Below are positions 26,441-35,731 of a DNA stretch of 64,000 nt, one piece after another. Made by a program: the position numbers and the translations under genes. Where the stretch lies: assembly GCF_004005815.1 (NCBI RefSeq), contig NZ_SACK01000006.1, positions 186,001 to 250,000 of the forward strand, read 5' to 3'. The notes beneath the pieces are model-generated. The model saw only the letters and a list, made by a program, of their open reading frames with translations. It was not told where the DNA came from and searched no databases. Each line of letters opens with the position of its first letter. Within the stretch, counting starts at the first letter, position 1. This stretch comes from Mucilaginibacter limnophilus (lineage in GTDB: Bacteria; Bacteroidota; Bacteroidia; Sphingobacteriales; Sphingobacteriaceae).

Positions 26441-28000
26441 TTTTGGGGCATGCAGTAAGGTATCCGGAAATTGCAGAGTGAATGTGGTGCCTTCATTTAT
26501 CTTGCTTTTAGCATTAATGTTGCCTCCGAGACGCTCTGTTTGCATTTTTACCATAAACAATCCCATCCCTTTGCCTTCAACACTTTGATCGAAACGTTTA
26601 TACAGACCAAACAAATGATGCGCATAACGGCACAGGTCGATACCGCGTCCGTTATCATTAAAGTGAATATAAACCATCCCGTCTTTTAATTCGCTATTGA
26701 TAGTGATAACCGGCGGAATGTCAGGCATACGGTATTTAATACTGTTAACTATAAGATTTTGAAATATGCTGTGCAGGTAACCCTTTAACGTGAAAAGCTG
26801 TTCAAAGGCGCCAAAATCATATACAATTGAAGCTTCGTTTTTTTGTATCATTGACTGTATGCCAAGCTTAATTTCTTCAACAAGCTTGGGTAACGATACT
26901 TCTTCTATTTTATCATTGGCTTCGCTGCTTACCTGCAAAACATGGTTCAGGTCGAGTATTACATTATCAAGGTTTTTTACTGATAGGGCAAGCGCTTCAA
27001 GGGTAGCCGGCTGGTCGGGGTCGGCAGCGTCGGTATCGCGAAGCAAACTCGTTAATCCGGATATGTTAGCCACAGGCGCCCGCAGATTATGCGATACAAT
27101 GTAGGTGAATTGCTCCAGGTCTTTATTGCGCTGCACCAGGTCGACAGTAATTTTATCACGTTCTATCTGCGCCTGTTTCTTTTCGGTAATGTCTCTAAAG
27201 TTGCAAACTATAGCATGGATGTTTTCATCGTGCAGCATATTGGTAAACACGCCTTCAACCCATATATAATGTCCTTGTTTATGCAGCATGCGAAAGGTAA
27301 TTATAAACGGTTCAACCGGATTGTTTTTTACCTGATCAAACAGCGTTCTCATAAAAGGCATATCTTCCGGATGGATAAGCTCTTCGGCGTGACTATCCAG
27401 ATTCTCGGTTTGTTCCCAGCCATTTATCCTTTCCGACGAGCTGCTGCGGTAACATACCTGCAGGTTCTCGTTAAGCAGGGTGATTCCCTCGTAACTGTTC
27501 TCAATCAGTTTACGAAAGCGCAGCTCATTGGCAATTATCTTTTCGGTGTTTTCGCGTACGCGGCGCTCAAGCTCGGCGTTTATTTCAGCTTTCCTTTCCT
27601 CATTACGTTTTTGCTCGGTTATATCGCGGGTTACTTTGGCAAAGCCAATAAGATGGCCGGCATCATTATAAATAGTCGTAAATACTACATGAGCCCAAAA
27701 CATCGAGCCATCTTTACGCACACGCCATCCCTCACATTCATACGTTCCTTTACGTAAAGCCTGATTGAGGTTATTGCGTAAATGCAATTTTTCGCTGTCG
27801 TTTTTCAGGTAAAAAATAGAGATGTTTTTACCAATAACCTCTTCAGCACGATAACCTTTTATGTGTTCGGCACCCTGGTTCCAGCTTAGAATATAGCCAT
27901 TGGGGTCGATAAGAAAAATGGAACAGTCTTTAACGCTGGCAACAAGCAGCCGGAAAAGCTTTTCATCAATGCTTTTGGTTAGTATGGTATCAGTACTCAC
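26438..28000 (-). CDS. PAS-domain sensor histidine kinase, soluble
   Basis: A 520-residue kinase that starts at a GTG (27998-28000). There is no membrane segment. Two PAS domains (about 15-130, LFRLLVASVKDCSIFLIDP; and about 165-290, LIENSYEGITLLNEN) each end in a PAC-like segment (FAKVTRDITEQKR, VCNFRDITEKKQ). The H-box is YIVSHNLRAPVANISGLTSL (about 300-320) and HATPase_c follows with N-box NLIVNSIKYR, G1 DNGRGID and G2 GKGMGLFMVK. It is an orphan: no response regulator lies beside it on the same strand. A phased GTTGAC array lies upstream, within about 150 bp of the start. Confidence 0.9.
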   Translation of the reverse strand: MSTDTILTKSIDEKLFRLLVASVKDCSIFLIDPNGYILSWNQGAEHIKGYRAEEVIGKNISIFYLKNDSEKLHLRNNLNQALRKGTYECEGWRVRKDGSMFWAHVVFTTIYNDAGHLIGFAKVTRDITEQKRNEERKAEINAELERRVRENTEKIIANELRFRKLIENSYEGITLLNENLQVCYRSSSSERINGWEQTENLDSHAEELIHPEDMPFMRTLFDQVKNNPVEPFIITFRMLHKQGHYIWVEGVFTNMLHDENIHAIVCNFRDITEKKQAQIERDKITVDLVQRNKDLEQFTYIVSHNLRAPVANISGLTSLLRDTDAADPDQPATLEALALSVKNLDNVILDLNHVLQVSSEANDKIEEVSLPKLVEEIKLGIQSMIQKNEASIVYDFGAFEQLFTLKGYLHSIFQNLIVNSIKYRMPDIPPVITINSELKDGMVYIHFNDNGRGIDLCRYAHHLFGLYKRFDQSVEGKGMGLFMVKMQTERLGGNINAKSKINEGTTFTLQFPDTLLHAPK

Positions 28001-28091
28001 AGGGTCAGTAAAATTACGTTAAGATATAAAACCCTAAGTAAAATTCTATTAATAGTTAAATATATTTAAAAATGAACAAAATGACCAGGGT

Positions 28092-28150
28092 GTTGACGGT
28101 GTTGACAGGTGTTGACGATGTTGACAAGTGTTTACCCTGTTGACGTCAAC
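28092..28150. repeat. Phased array of six GTTGAC-type repeats ending in a palindrome
   Basis: GTTGAC begins at 28092, 28101, 28111, 28120 and 28139, with one variant (GTTTAC) at 28130, so the spacing alternates 9, 10, 9, 10, 9 bp. The last unit forms the palindrome GTTGACGTCAAC (28139-28150). It lies between the barrel gene terminator and the start of the PAS kinase. The near-helical spacing would place all copies on one DNA face. Confidence 0.7.
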
Positions 28151-28156
28151 ACCCAC

Positions 28157-28184
28157 AAAAAAAGCCGGACATTGCCGGCTTTTT
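28157..28184 (-). terminator. Terminator hairpin after the barrel gene
   Basis: AAAGCCGG and CCGGCTTT arms around a short loop, with A- and T-runs on both sides, so it can work in both directions. On the minus strand it ends the barrel gene transcript (28200-28964). Confidence 0.65.
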
Positions 28185-28199
28185 GTAATGATGCGCTCT

Positions 28200-28964
28200 T
28201 TAAAAGCGTATGCCTATAGCCAAGCCTAAACGTGCACTAATGCCGGTACCGCTAACATCTATGCGGACACCGTTATTATTAACCTGTGATTCCAGATCAA
28301 TTAATGGCACATCAATATCATTTAGCTGGTCGCGGATTTCCTGTTGCTCCTGTTCATTAAGCGAGGCGGTACCGGTTACCTTGCCGCTTATGGAACCTAT
28401 ACCCGCTCCCAGCCACCAGTTTAAGTAAAACATGCCACCCAACTTGTGCTGCGAGCCAAACATCAGGCCGCCGGTAAAAACCTTTGTATTACCATCAGCA
28501 AAAATGGATCTTTCAAAGGTTGAGCCATCGCCAGAGTCTATACTGTCAAATTTGTAAGGCAGCTCATACGAGTTAGTTGTATAACGCACATAGGGAGCCA
28601 GGTAAAAGCCTTTGAGGGCGCTGTTGCCCATGTAAAAACGTACCTCGGGAGTTATGGAGAAGCTGCCTGTTTTAAGACCGCCTATCTGCCTTGATACCTC
28701 ATCATCGTCGGCAATATCTTCAATGGTGCTTTTAAAAGGCAGCCCTGATTTGGGTGTTATGCCAAGGTTAAGCGCTACAGATATTTTTTTGCCTACGGCG
28801 CGTTCATACTGAAAAGAAATATTTTTTGAGGCAAGGCCAAGCACATTCCACTTAACTAAGCTTTTAGCTTCGCCATCGGTTTGCGCCATAACTGGGTTTA
28901 CAAGCAATATGCACATAGCTGATAACACCATTATTGTGCAGAGCTTCCTGAATTGATTTGTCAT
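28200..28964 (-). CDS. Outer-membrane beta-barrel protein (DUF3575-like)
   Basis: A 254-residue protein with a signal peptide (MVLSAMCILLVNPVMAQ). The mature part alternates short amphipathic strands (VKWNVLGLASKNISFQYERA, FSITPEVRFYMG, GFYLAPYVRYTT, MFYLNWWLGAGIGS) and ends with GLAIGIRF, the aromatic C-terminus used for barrel insertion. The opening NVLGLASKNISFQYERAV is like DUF3575 barrels. One predicted extracellular loop carries an acidic stretch (EQEQQEIRDQLNDID). Function is unknown; no operon partner is close. Confidence 0.65.
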   Translation of the reverse strand: MTNQFRKLCTIMVLSAMCILLVNPVMAQTDGEAKSLVKWNVLGLASKNISFQYERAVGKKISVALNLGITPKSGLPFKSTIEDIADDDEVSRQIGGLKTGSFSITPEVRFYMGNSALKGFYLAPYVRYTTNSYELPYKFDSIDSGDGSTFERSIFADGNTKVFTGGLMFGSQHKLGGMFYLNWWLGAGIGSISGKVTGTASLNEQEQQEIRDQLNDIDVPLIDLESQVNNNGVRIDVSGTGISARLGLAIGIRF

Positions 28965-29221
28965 GATACGGTGGTTAGAATTTATAATTGGTTAAAAGTA
29001 TAACTTGCAGTTATGGAGTACAATAATTAAATGAAAAATACCCAAAAACCATTAGTTAAATAGTTAATTTAACAACAAATAGTTGTTGTTCATTCTGTTC
29101 ATTAATTACAAAAAACCGCGTTTCTGACGTGTTGAGGCTATATTTAGACAAAATGCCTGTTCTTTGATTGAAATTTATACCGGTTCAGGCGACTTAAATA
29201 GCAACTAACACCTTAATATAT

Positions 29222-29578
29222 ATGAGCACATTACCAAACGATCCTCCCGGCAGCATACCGGTTGATATTGCTTCACAATGGACAGCCAACTGGCGTGAAT
29301 TTATTGCTTCTTCAAATCAGGCCTTTAACATACTGGCATTTACAATACCCATTGAATGCATTAAAAATATGCTTTTATATAATGAGAATGCCGAGGGCAT
29401 CAGGGCCTATATTGCTTTAGAAAATGCAGATGAAGTAAGTTCGGCTAAACTGGTGATGGTACCGGTTATAGGTAATGAAGATATTATAAACCAACCAGCA
29501 GATAATTCTAAAAGTAATGTATATGATAACACAGATGCATGCCCACCCGTATGTGCATTAAATAGCCCATTAAATTGA
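29222..29578 (+). CDS. Small conserved hypothetical protein with CPPxC C-terminus
   Basis: A 118-residue protein with no signal peptide or membrane segment. It has IPVDIASQWTANWREFI, a central FTIPIECIKNML, GIRAYIALEN, and ends DACPPVCALNSPLN. I recall small Bacteroidota proteins with the same order (ExW, FxIPxEDI, GIRAY, CPPxCD.xSPLN) but no named function. The CPPVC could bind metal or be redox-active. It lies 66 bp before a membrane protein, kinase and regulator, which suggests a shared transcript. Confidence 0.6.
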   Translation: MSTLPNDPPGSIPVDIASQWTANWREFIASSNQAFNILAFTIPIECIKNMLLYNENAEGIRAYIALENADEVSSAKLVMVPVIGNEDIINQPADNSKSNVYDNTDACPPVCALNSPLN

Positions 29579-29643
29579 TAAATTCTTACATTTTGCAATA
29601 AAGTGTTGCCTTAAATTATAATCTTTATAGCAAACTTTATTAA

Positions 29644-30267
29644 GTGGAGATTTTTGTTAGGTACGTTTCACCGTTAAGTGTATTGCTTCCTATAATTGCA
29701 GGGCTTGTTTACTATAAATACTTGGGTACAGCTCAAAAGATAATATTTTATTATGTTTTGTATTCGGCATTTTCAAATGGGACAAATATCTACATGGTAA
29801 GGGTGTTGCATAAAACATCGGTTATTCCGTTTGCTGTTGGATCCATTGGATGGGTAGCTTTGATTTCAAGTTTTTACGCTGTTGTGTTCAAGGGAAACTT
29901 ATCAAGGGCCATTTATATAATTACTTTTTTATTCTCTGTGTTTGCCGTAACCAATGTACTTTATATACAAACGCATCATCAATTTAATACTTATACAGTA
30001 ACCCTTAATGCCATTATTGTGCTGGTATATGCCATGATATATGTTTACAGGCAAAATGCTGTAGATATCGATGCAAGTTGGGGCAGTAACAGTTTAAACT
30101 GGATAAATACCGGTTTCCTGCTATATTATTCAACCGCGCTGATGATGTATATAACGTTCGCGTTAATAACATACGAAATAGCTAACATTACGTTTGCCAT
30201 ACATAACACAGCGCTTATAACCATGTATGTTTTGTTTGTTATAGGTTTTAAAAAATGCAAGGCATAA
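29644..30267 (+). CDS. Multipass membrane protein of a sensory operon
   Basis: A 207-residue protein starting at a GTG (29644). About seven hydrophobic segments span nearly the whole length (e.g. VSPLSVLLPIIAGLVYY, AIYIITFLFSVFAVTNVLY, LNAIIVLVYAMIYVY, TALITMYVLFVIGF). It overlaps the following kinase gene by 13 bp, so the two are translationally coupled. The kinase itself has only one membrane segment and no large sensor domain, so this protein is a plausible sensor or signal-transmitting partner; that is inference. No catalytic motif is visible. Confidence 0.7.
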   Translation: MEIFVRYVSPLSVLLPIIAGLVYYKYLGTAQKIIFYYVLYSAFSNGTNIYMVRVLHKTSVIPFAVGSIGWVALISSFYAVVFKGNLSRAIYIITFLFSVFAVTNVLYIQTHHQFNTYTVTLNAIIVLVYAMIYVYRQNAVDIDASWGSNSLNWINTGFLLYYSTALMMYITFALITYEIANITFAIHNTALITMYVLFVIGFKKCKA

Positions 30268-31055
30268 CACCTAATATTTATGTATTGATATTAGGTGGGA
30301 TGGTCACCGTTTTTTTTATGGTGCTAACATTTATAGCCTTAAACGTACGCGGACAAAATAAGCTGCTAAAACAGCGACAGGCTGCACAAAAGGCAGAAAT
30401 TGCACATCAGAAAGAATTACTAAGCGCCGTTATAGAGTCGCAGGAAGCTGAACGCAAACGGGTTGGCCGCGATTTGCACGATGATGTTGGCACGGCGCTT
30501 TCAAGCCTTCGGCTAATCATTGAAATGTCTAAACCAACACCTGATGCCCTAAGTCACAACAATTTTGTTTCTTCAACAAAAGAGATTATTGATAAGGTAA
30601 TTAAGGATGTACGCAGTATATCTCACAATCTTTCGCCAACTACATTGAATTATTATGGCCTTACGACGGCAGTAGAAGAACATTGCAACATTATAAATCA
30701 ATCGGGCAAATTACGCGCTTTTCTTATTGACGATACCGTTTCGGCTATTAGTAAACTTAATGTATCATCAGCCACGGCTTTTTACCGGGTACTTGAAGAA
30801 TTGTTGAACAACACAATAAAGCATGCTGAAGCAACAGAGACAAGTATTAAATTCTCTGAAAAAGAAGATACTCTTATACTTGAGTATCGGGACAACGGAA
30901 AAGGTATGGAGCCCAATTTCACTGCAAAAAAAGGTATGGGGCTGCAAAATATTGAAAGCCGGCTAAATAACATCAATGCCGGATATGAAATAATAACTGC
31001 CCCCGGCAAAGGCTTTAGCTTAAATATAAGTTACCAGATTTTGCGAAATACTTAA
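30255..31055 (+). CDS. NarX/DegS-type sensor histidine kinase
   Basis: A 266-residue kinase with one N-terminal membrane helix (YVLILGGMVTVFFMVLTFIA), a coiled-coil linker, a canonical HisKA_3 box (ERKRVGRDLHDDVGTALSSL) and a HATPase_c domain with N-box ELLNNTIKHAEA, G1 DNGKGME and G2 GMGLQNIESRLN. The absence of a sensor domain suggests that sensing is done by the overlapping membrane protein upstream. The response regulator starts 5 bp downstream and is the obvious partner. Confidence 0.92.
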   Translation: MQGITPNIYVLILGGMVTVFFMVLTFIALNVRGQNKLLKQRQAAQKAEIAHQKELLSAVIESQEAERKRVGRDLHDDVGTALSSLRLIIEMSKPTPDALSHNNFVSSTKEIIDKVIKDVRSISHNLSPTTLNYYGLTTAVEEHCNIINQSGKLRAFLIDDTVSAISKLNVSSATAFYRVLEELLNNTIKHAEATETSIKFSEKEDTLILEYRDNGKGMEPNFTAKKGMGLQNIESRLNNINAGYEIITAPGKGFSLNISYQILRNT

Positions 31056-31060
31056 GTTTT

Positions 31061-31732
31061 ATGCAGAAAATACGTATAGCAATAGTTGACGATCAGAACC
31101 TTTTTCGCCAAAGCTTGGCATTACTGATAAAATCAGTTGATGATTTTGAACTTGCAGCGGAAGCAAACAGCGCTGAAGCTTTTCTTGAGAGATTAAAAAC
31201 ATTGCCAGCTGATATAGATGTGGCGATTATTGATATGGACATGCCCGGCGGAATGAACGGAATAGAGCTGAATGACATATTGCATAAGCAATATCCGAAT
31301 ATAAAGGTTATGGTGCTTTCGGTTCACATGCACGAGCGGCTTATAACTCAAATGATAGATGCAGGCGCAGTAGGATATCTTGCAAAAAATTGTGATATGC
31401 ATGAGCTAATCATGAGTATTAGGAGTGTCTATATCGCAGGCTTTTACTTTAATATCAGTGTGTTACAAGCTATTCAAAACAGCGGACGGCACAAATTTTC
31501 GGCAAATAAAACGATCAATAACCTGCCCGTTAATTTAACTGATCGTGAATTGCAGTTGTTGAAATTGATATGTAAAGAATACAGTAATGCAGAAATAGCC
31601 AAAGAACTTTATTTAAGTGTACGTACTGTAGAAGGACATCGTAATAACCTGATACAAAAGATAGGTTGTCGAAATACGGCAGGTATAGTCCTGTTTGCTG
31701 TAAAGCATAAATTGTTCAATACTATGTTTTAA
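31061..31732 (+). CDS. NarL/FixJ-family response regulator
   Basis: A 223-residue regulator. The receiver domain has DD at 10-11, phospho-acceptor D58 in AIIDMDMPGG and the lysine in GYLAKNCD. The C-terminal LuxR-type helix-turn-helix begins LTDRELQLLKLICKEYSNAEI with recognition helix region VRTVEGHRNNLIQKIG. It is the last gene of the four-gene set that begins at 29222 and is cotranscribed with the kinase. Its targets are unknown; the STAND ATPase gene starts 365 bp downstream in the same direction. Confidence 0.92.
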   Translation: MQKIRIAIVDDQNLFRQSLALLIKSVDDFELAAEANSAEAFLERLKTLPADIDVAIIDMDMPGGMNGIELNDILHKQYPNIKVMVLSVHMHERLITQMIDAGAVGYLAKNCDMHELIMSIRSVYIAGFYFNISVLQAIQNSGRHKFSANKTINNLPVNLTDRELQLLKLICKEYSNAEIAKELYLSVRTVEGHRNNLIQKIGCRNTAGIVLFAVKHKLFNTMF

Positions 31733-32097
31733 CAATTGTAACAGGTAAAAATACGCGGCTAACAATCAAGTATAATTACCTGCAATTGTCATTGGAAATG
31801 TAATTACATTAGTTTTTGTTTTAAAAAGCCAATTTTAGAAAACTGTACCCTATATTAATTATGTATATAGTAATATGCTAAAATAACCGGTTAGTATATT
31901 ATAGAACTTATTAGAGAAAAGTCACGTACAACATACGTAAATCATAAACCTACGATTTTAATTTATTCATTTTATTCATTCCACAATGTTGTAAATCTTT
32001 GACAGCAAAGTGGACGTATTTTATTTTAAATTAATTGTTAATTATTATGATATAATTTCACTTTTTAATTTATTGTATTTACCTGTTAATAATATAT
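31733..32097 (+). other. AT-rich intergenic region upstream of the STAND ATPase gene
   Basis: 365 bp without a gene. It is very AT-rich, with TTATTCAT repeated twice around 31964-31980. It probably contains the promoter of the downstream gene, but I see no convincing TAnnTTTG element or hairpin. Confidence 0.5.
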
Positions 32098-34665
32098 ATG
32101 GGGATCTTTTTACCGCATCATTTTGAAGAATTAAAAAATTGTGTTTTATCCGTTGCCGGCATTACACATATTACTCCTTGCGACTGCAAAACAATATCTG
32201 CACTTATATTAAATAAAACGCGTCAGCGCATTAGCGAAACAACCTTAAAAAGGGTGTTCGGATTTGCTTATAGTAAATTTAAACCGTCTTTTTTTACCAT
32301 CGACGTTATGTCGCATTATTGCGGTTACAATGGATGGGACGACTTTTGCAATAAACATGGGAAAAAGCAAGAAAGTACAGTTGCAACATTAGGTTGGGAT
32401 AAACTGAAGGTAAATGCACATAAAATAACAAGCTTTACGCTGCAGGCACTAAAAAACAGGGCTGGTATACCTTACTCACAAACTATCAGCAGGAGTTTTA
32501 TAAACAATCATTTGGAGACTTTTTTGAACGGAGAATACTCTGCCACCCTTTTGTCAGCACCGGCCGGATATGGTAAAACAATCGGTCTTTGTCATTGGAT
32601 AGAACAGCGGCTCGAACTAAACGCAAAAAACGAAACCGACGACGTTATTTTGTTTTTTAGCAGCAGTGCGCTGATAAATGTATTCTTAAGCGGTCGTGAT
32701 ATTAACGAGTGGTTTTTGGGTTTATTAGGATACTCAACCGACGATGATATTGCTTCGCTTCTTAATGAAGATTTTAATAAGTCGAAACGATTTTTCCTTG
32801 TGATTGACGGTTTTGACGAGCATATGTTTAAGCCCGAACAATACCGGATGCTGTTAAGCCAACTTACGGATATTTTCGCGCTTTACCAGTCGAAACAATG
32901 GTTTAAGTTGATAGTTACCATGCGGCAGGCATCATGGATAAACTATAGACATGATTTTGAAACAATGCCCGGGAAATGGTTTTTAGGTTTTACGACTGAT
33001 AACAACTCAACATTAAACGTTCCGTTGTTCAGTGCTGCAGAAATAAAAGAGCTTTGCTTTAAAATTAATCCATTATTAAAAATAAGTATTGACACAAATT
33101 TAATTGACAAATTTAGCCACCCATTATATTTTCAGTTTTACTATAAAGGCCATAAAGACTGTTTTTCATTCAGTAACATTGATAACATTTGTATTTATGA
33201 CCTGATATCGAATTTTATCCTTAACAAAGTTTATCTGGGTAACCACTCAACAGAAAAAATATTATTACTTAAAGAACTGGTTAGCGAGATGGATTTTAAA
33301 AACCGGGTATATAAGGTAAACAAATTAAAAATAAATCATTTACTAAGGCAGTATAATCAGGCTTACAATGAATTGTTAAGTATAGGTTTTTTACGTGAGC
33401 TGAATGAAAGCTCAGATATCGATTTTAACTCATATATACAATTTAGCAATGAAGACTTTTTAGATTATATCATTGCTAAAAACTTATTATACAACAATAA
33501 TTACTCATTCAACCGACAACTGGTTGATAACCTTAACCGGCTTTTTGCACATGATGGTAAAAAGCTGCCGGTATTGAAATGGATTTTAATCTATGCTATA
33601 AAAAGTGATCAGGATGAAGGATTCAGGGCTTTACATGATGTAATACTGAGTACACAGGAAAGAGCGGATTTATTTGCCTTTATAGCCGAATTGTTTAACC
33701 GGGAATGTTTTGAGCCTGGCCATAAAGACTCCGTTAAATCATACGCCAAGCAAAGCACATTACGTGAATTGTTTGATAGCTTTTTAGGCGTTGAGCTTTT
33801 AAAGCCTGAGTATGAAAAAACACTACGTATTGTGCTAAAATTTGAATTAACTAACAAGCAGCGTATAATGGCTTATACAAGCATTGCCATGATAGCTATG
33901 ATAAAGCTTGATGTAAGCTTGCTTGAAGAATGTGTAAATAAATTAAAGGGATTTGGTAACACCGACTATATAAGGTTCCCGATTAACCCGCTTACCTGTA
34001 TTGATGGTATATTTTATTATTTGAAATATGGTATTCTGAAAAAGGAATTTTTAGCTGATATAACTAACTTTTATTTTAACCCGCCACCACCTAAGCACTT
34101 AAAGGTTACGCCGGTTAACGATGTGATTTTTATTTTGGCAGCGTATTGCTGTATTATTTCTGACAATCCACATAAGGGCATCCGCTTTATAAATACGCTT
34201 GAAAAGCATTATCAAAAAACAGATGACATTACGTCAAACTATGGTTTGTTTATGCGCATAATTAAGGCCGACCGTTATTTTGTATTGGGTAACGTTAAAA
34301 AAGCACTCGAAATTTATTTAACGGCAATGCTTGCTTTTGACAAATACGCGCAGGGATATACAGTGATAATGCGCCTTTTTTTCATGAGCCTGAAAGTGAT
34401 GGCAAGCCTATATATTCAAAACCATCAGGAACTGGCCAGGCAAATTGGTAGTTACATAAAACTTGCCGAAGAAGCCGGCTTCAATGTGTCCAAAGCTTAT
34501 AGCTTTACTTTCTTGCTAAAACACCGTGCACAATTTGCAGGGCAATATGAGTTTGAGAAAAAAGTATATAACGAACTAACCAAAACATTGCGCCAATGCG
34601 GGTTGCAAGCCGAAATATTTTTAAGTGATGCCGAACAGGTAAAAGCAGCTATCAGGCGTGCTTAA
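32098..34665 (+). CDS. STAND-type (NACHT-like) P-loop ATPase with N-terminal helical domain
   Basis: An 855-residue soluble protein. The first 90 residues (ISALILNKTRQRISETTLKR, FTIDVMSHYCGYNGWDDF) form a small helical domain that I recall at the N-terminus of other Bacteroidota proteins and that resembles a helix-turn-helix. A P-loop domain follows: Walker A SAPAGYGKTI (about 153-162) and Walker B FFLVIDGFDEH (about 231-241), then a winged-helix-like region. The last 350 residues are helical and TPR-like. This order (effector, NTPase, repeat sensor) is that of STAND proteins, which act as regulators or in antiphage defence. No nuclease, protease or TIR effector is seen. It overlaps the convergent receiver gene by 4 bp. 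Confidence 0.6.
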   Translation: MGIFLPHHFEELKNCVLSVAGITHITPCDCKTISALILNKTRQRISETTLKRVFGFAYSKFKPSFFTIDVMSHYCGYNGWDDFCNKHGKKQESTVATLGWDKLKVNAHKITSFTLQALKNRAGIPYSQTISRSFINNHLETFLNGEYSATLLSAPAGYGKTIGLCHWIEQRLELNAKNETDDVILFFSSSALINVFLSGRDINEWFLGLLGYSTDDDIASLLNEDFNKSKRFFLVIDGFDEHMFKPEQYRMLLSQLTDIFALYQSKQWFKLIVTMRQASWINYRHDFETMPGKWFLGFTTDNNSTLNVPLFSAAEIKELCFKINPLLKISIDTNLIDKFSHPLYFQFYYKGHKDCFSFSNIDNICIYDLISNFILNKVYLGNHSTEKILLLKELVSEMDFKNRVYKVNKLKINHLLRQYNQAYNELLSIGFLRELNESSDIDFNSYIQFSNEDFLDYIIAKNLLYNNNYSFNRQLVDNLNRLFAHDGKKLPVLKWILIYAIKSDQDEGFRALHDVILSTQERADLFAFIAELFNRECFEPGHKDSVKSYAKQSTLRELFDSFLGVELLKPEYEKTLRIVLKFELTNKQRIMAYTSIAMIAMIKLDVSLLEECVNKLKGFGNTDYIRFPINPLTCIDGIFYYLKYGILKKEFLADITNFYFNPPPPKHLKVTPVNDVIFILAAYCCIISDNPHKGIRFINTLEKHYQKTDDITSNYGLFMRIIKADRYFVLGNVKKALEIYLTAMLAFDKYAQGYTVIMRLFFMSLKVMASLYIQNHQELARQIGSYIKLAEEAGFNVSKAYSFTFLLKHRAQFAGQYEFEKKVYNELTKTLRQCGLQAEIFLSDAEQVKAAIRRA

Positions 34666-35030
34666 GTTGTAAAGCGCTTTACAATTTCGGTAAGTTCAAC
34701 CACGTCAAAAGGTTTCATTAAATAGCCGTCGGCCTGCCCGGCTTCGGCTATTTCTTTTACGTTACTTACCGCCGAAATAATAATCACCGGTATATGGCTG
34801 GTTGCCGGGTTGGTTTTAAGTTGTTTGCTAATTTGCTGGCCGTTAGCGTCGCTTTTCCAGTCGCTTAACCAGTTATCAAGTAATATAATATCAGGCTTTT
34901 GGGTATCTATTGAGTTAAGCAGTTTAGAATTTTCAGAAGACAATACTTCATAACCTTCTTCTTCCAGTACATATACAATTGTTTCGCGTATATCCCTGTC
35001 ATCCTCAATTACAAATACCTTTTTAGCCAT
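34662..35030 (-). CDS. Single-domain response regulator (CheY-like)
   Basis: A 122-residue stand-alone receiver with the acidic triad EDD at 9-11, phospho-acceptor D52 in IILLDNWLSDW, the T/S position in IIISAVS and the lysine in GYLMKPFDV. No output domain is present, so it must act by protein contact or as a phosphorelay intermediate. No kinase lies in its operon; the orphan PAS kinase at 26438 is a speculative partner. Its stop codon overlaps that of the STAND ATPase gene on the other strand. Confidence 0.9.
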   Translation of the reverse strand: MAKKVFVIEDDRDIRETIVYVLEEEGYEVLSSENSKLLNSIDTQKPDIILLDNWLSDWKSDANGQQISKQLKTNPATSHIPVIIISAVSNVKEIAEAGQADGYLMKPFDVVELTEIVKRFTT

Positions 35031-35158
35031 CTTTAATTTAGTGATCTAAGTTGGTGTTGAAGCAAACGGTTATTATTAGCTTGATTGGTTCAACAATATC
35101 ACTTATAACAATCAAATAGGGTGGTTTTGTTTTACAGGAGGCAGATTATTTCGGTATG

Positions 35159-35731
35159 TCAACTATTGTAACAACTGCGGCACCGGGGCTCATAAGTTTC
35201 GGTTTCGCCAAGCAGTATCTTTTCTTCGCCGGGTATCAGCCTGTACGAGTTAAGCGCCGGATTGCCGCAGCGTACACACACGGCATGCAGCTTGGTTACC
35301 GATTCGGCAATGGCCATCAGGGCAGGCATCGGCCCGAACGGGCGGCCCTTGAAATCCATATCAAGTCCCGCAATAATAACCCTTACGCCTTTATTGGCGA
35401 GTGTGTTGCAAACTTCCGGCAGGTCGGCATCAAAAAACTGGGCCTCGTCAATAGCCACTACGTGTTCATCATTATATAAAAGCAATATCGACGCCGAGTT
35501 ATCAATAGACACACAGGGAAACGACTGCGAATTGTGGGAAACTATGGCATTTTCATCATACCGGATGTCGGTTTTAGGCTTAAATATTTGTACGCTAAGC
35601 TTGGCAATACGTGCACGGTTAAGCCTGCGCATCAGTTCTTCTGTTTTTCCCGAAAACATAGATCCGCACACCACTTCAATACTCCCGCCTGTTTCAGTAA
35701 CCCGTTTAAAAATGTCCTCGTTAAACACCAT
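35159..35731 (-). CDS. tdk: Thymidine kinase
   Basis: A 190-residue type II thymidine kinase, which phosphorylates thymidine to dTMP in the salvage pathway. Visible motifs are the P-loop GSMFSGKTEEL (about residues 23-33), Walker B VVAIDEAQFFD with the catalytic Glu, GLDMDFKGRPFG, the lasso loop, and the four zinc ligands in CVRCG and CRSC near the C-terminus. Length and order match the family. The divergent gene at 35800 starts 68 bp away. Confidence 0.96.
   Translation of the reverse strand: MVFNEDIFKRVTETGGSIEVVCGSMFSGKTEELMRRLNRARIAKLSVQIFKPKTDIRYDENAIVSHNSQSFPCVSIDNSASILLLYNDEHVVAIDEAQFFDADLPEVCNTLANKGVRVIIAGLDMDFKGRPFGPMPALMAIAESVTKLHAVCVRCGNPALNSYRLIPGEEKILLGETETYEPRCRSCYNS

Noticed and set aside
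28092-28150. GTTGAC array as a CRISPR array or a set of -35 boxes (TTGACA)
   Set aside because: Units are only 6 bp with 3-4 bp between them, far too short for CRISPR, and Bacteroidota promoters use TTTG at -33, not TTGACA.
26438-35030. Orphan PAS kinase and single receiver as a defined pair
   Set aside because: They lie 7 kb apart with another complete kinase-regulator pair between; there is no sequence evidence for pairing.
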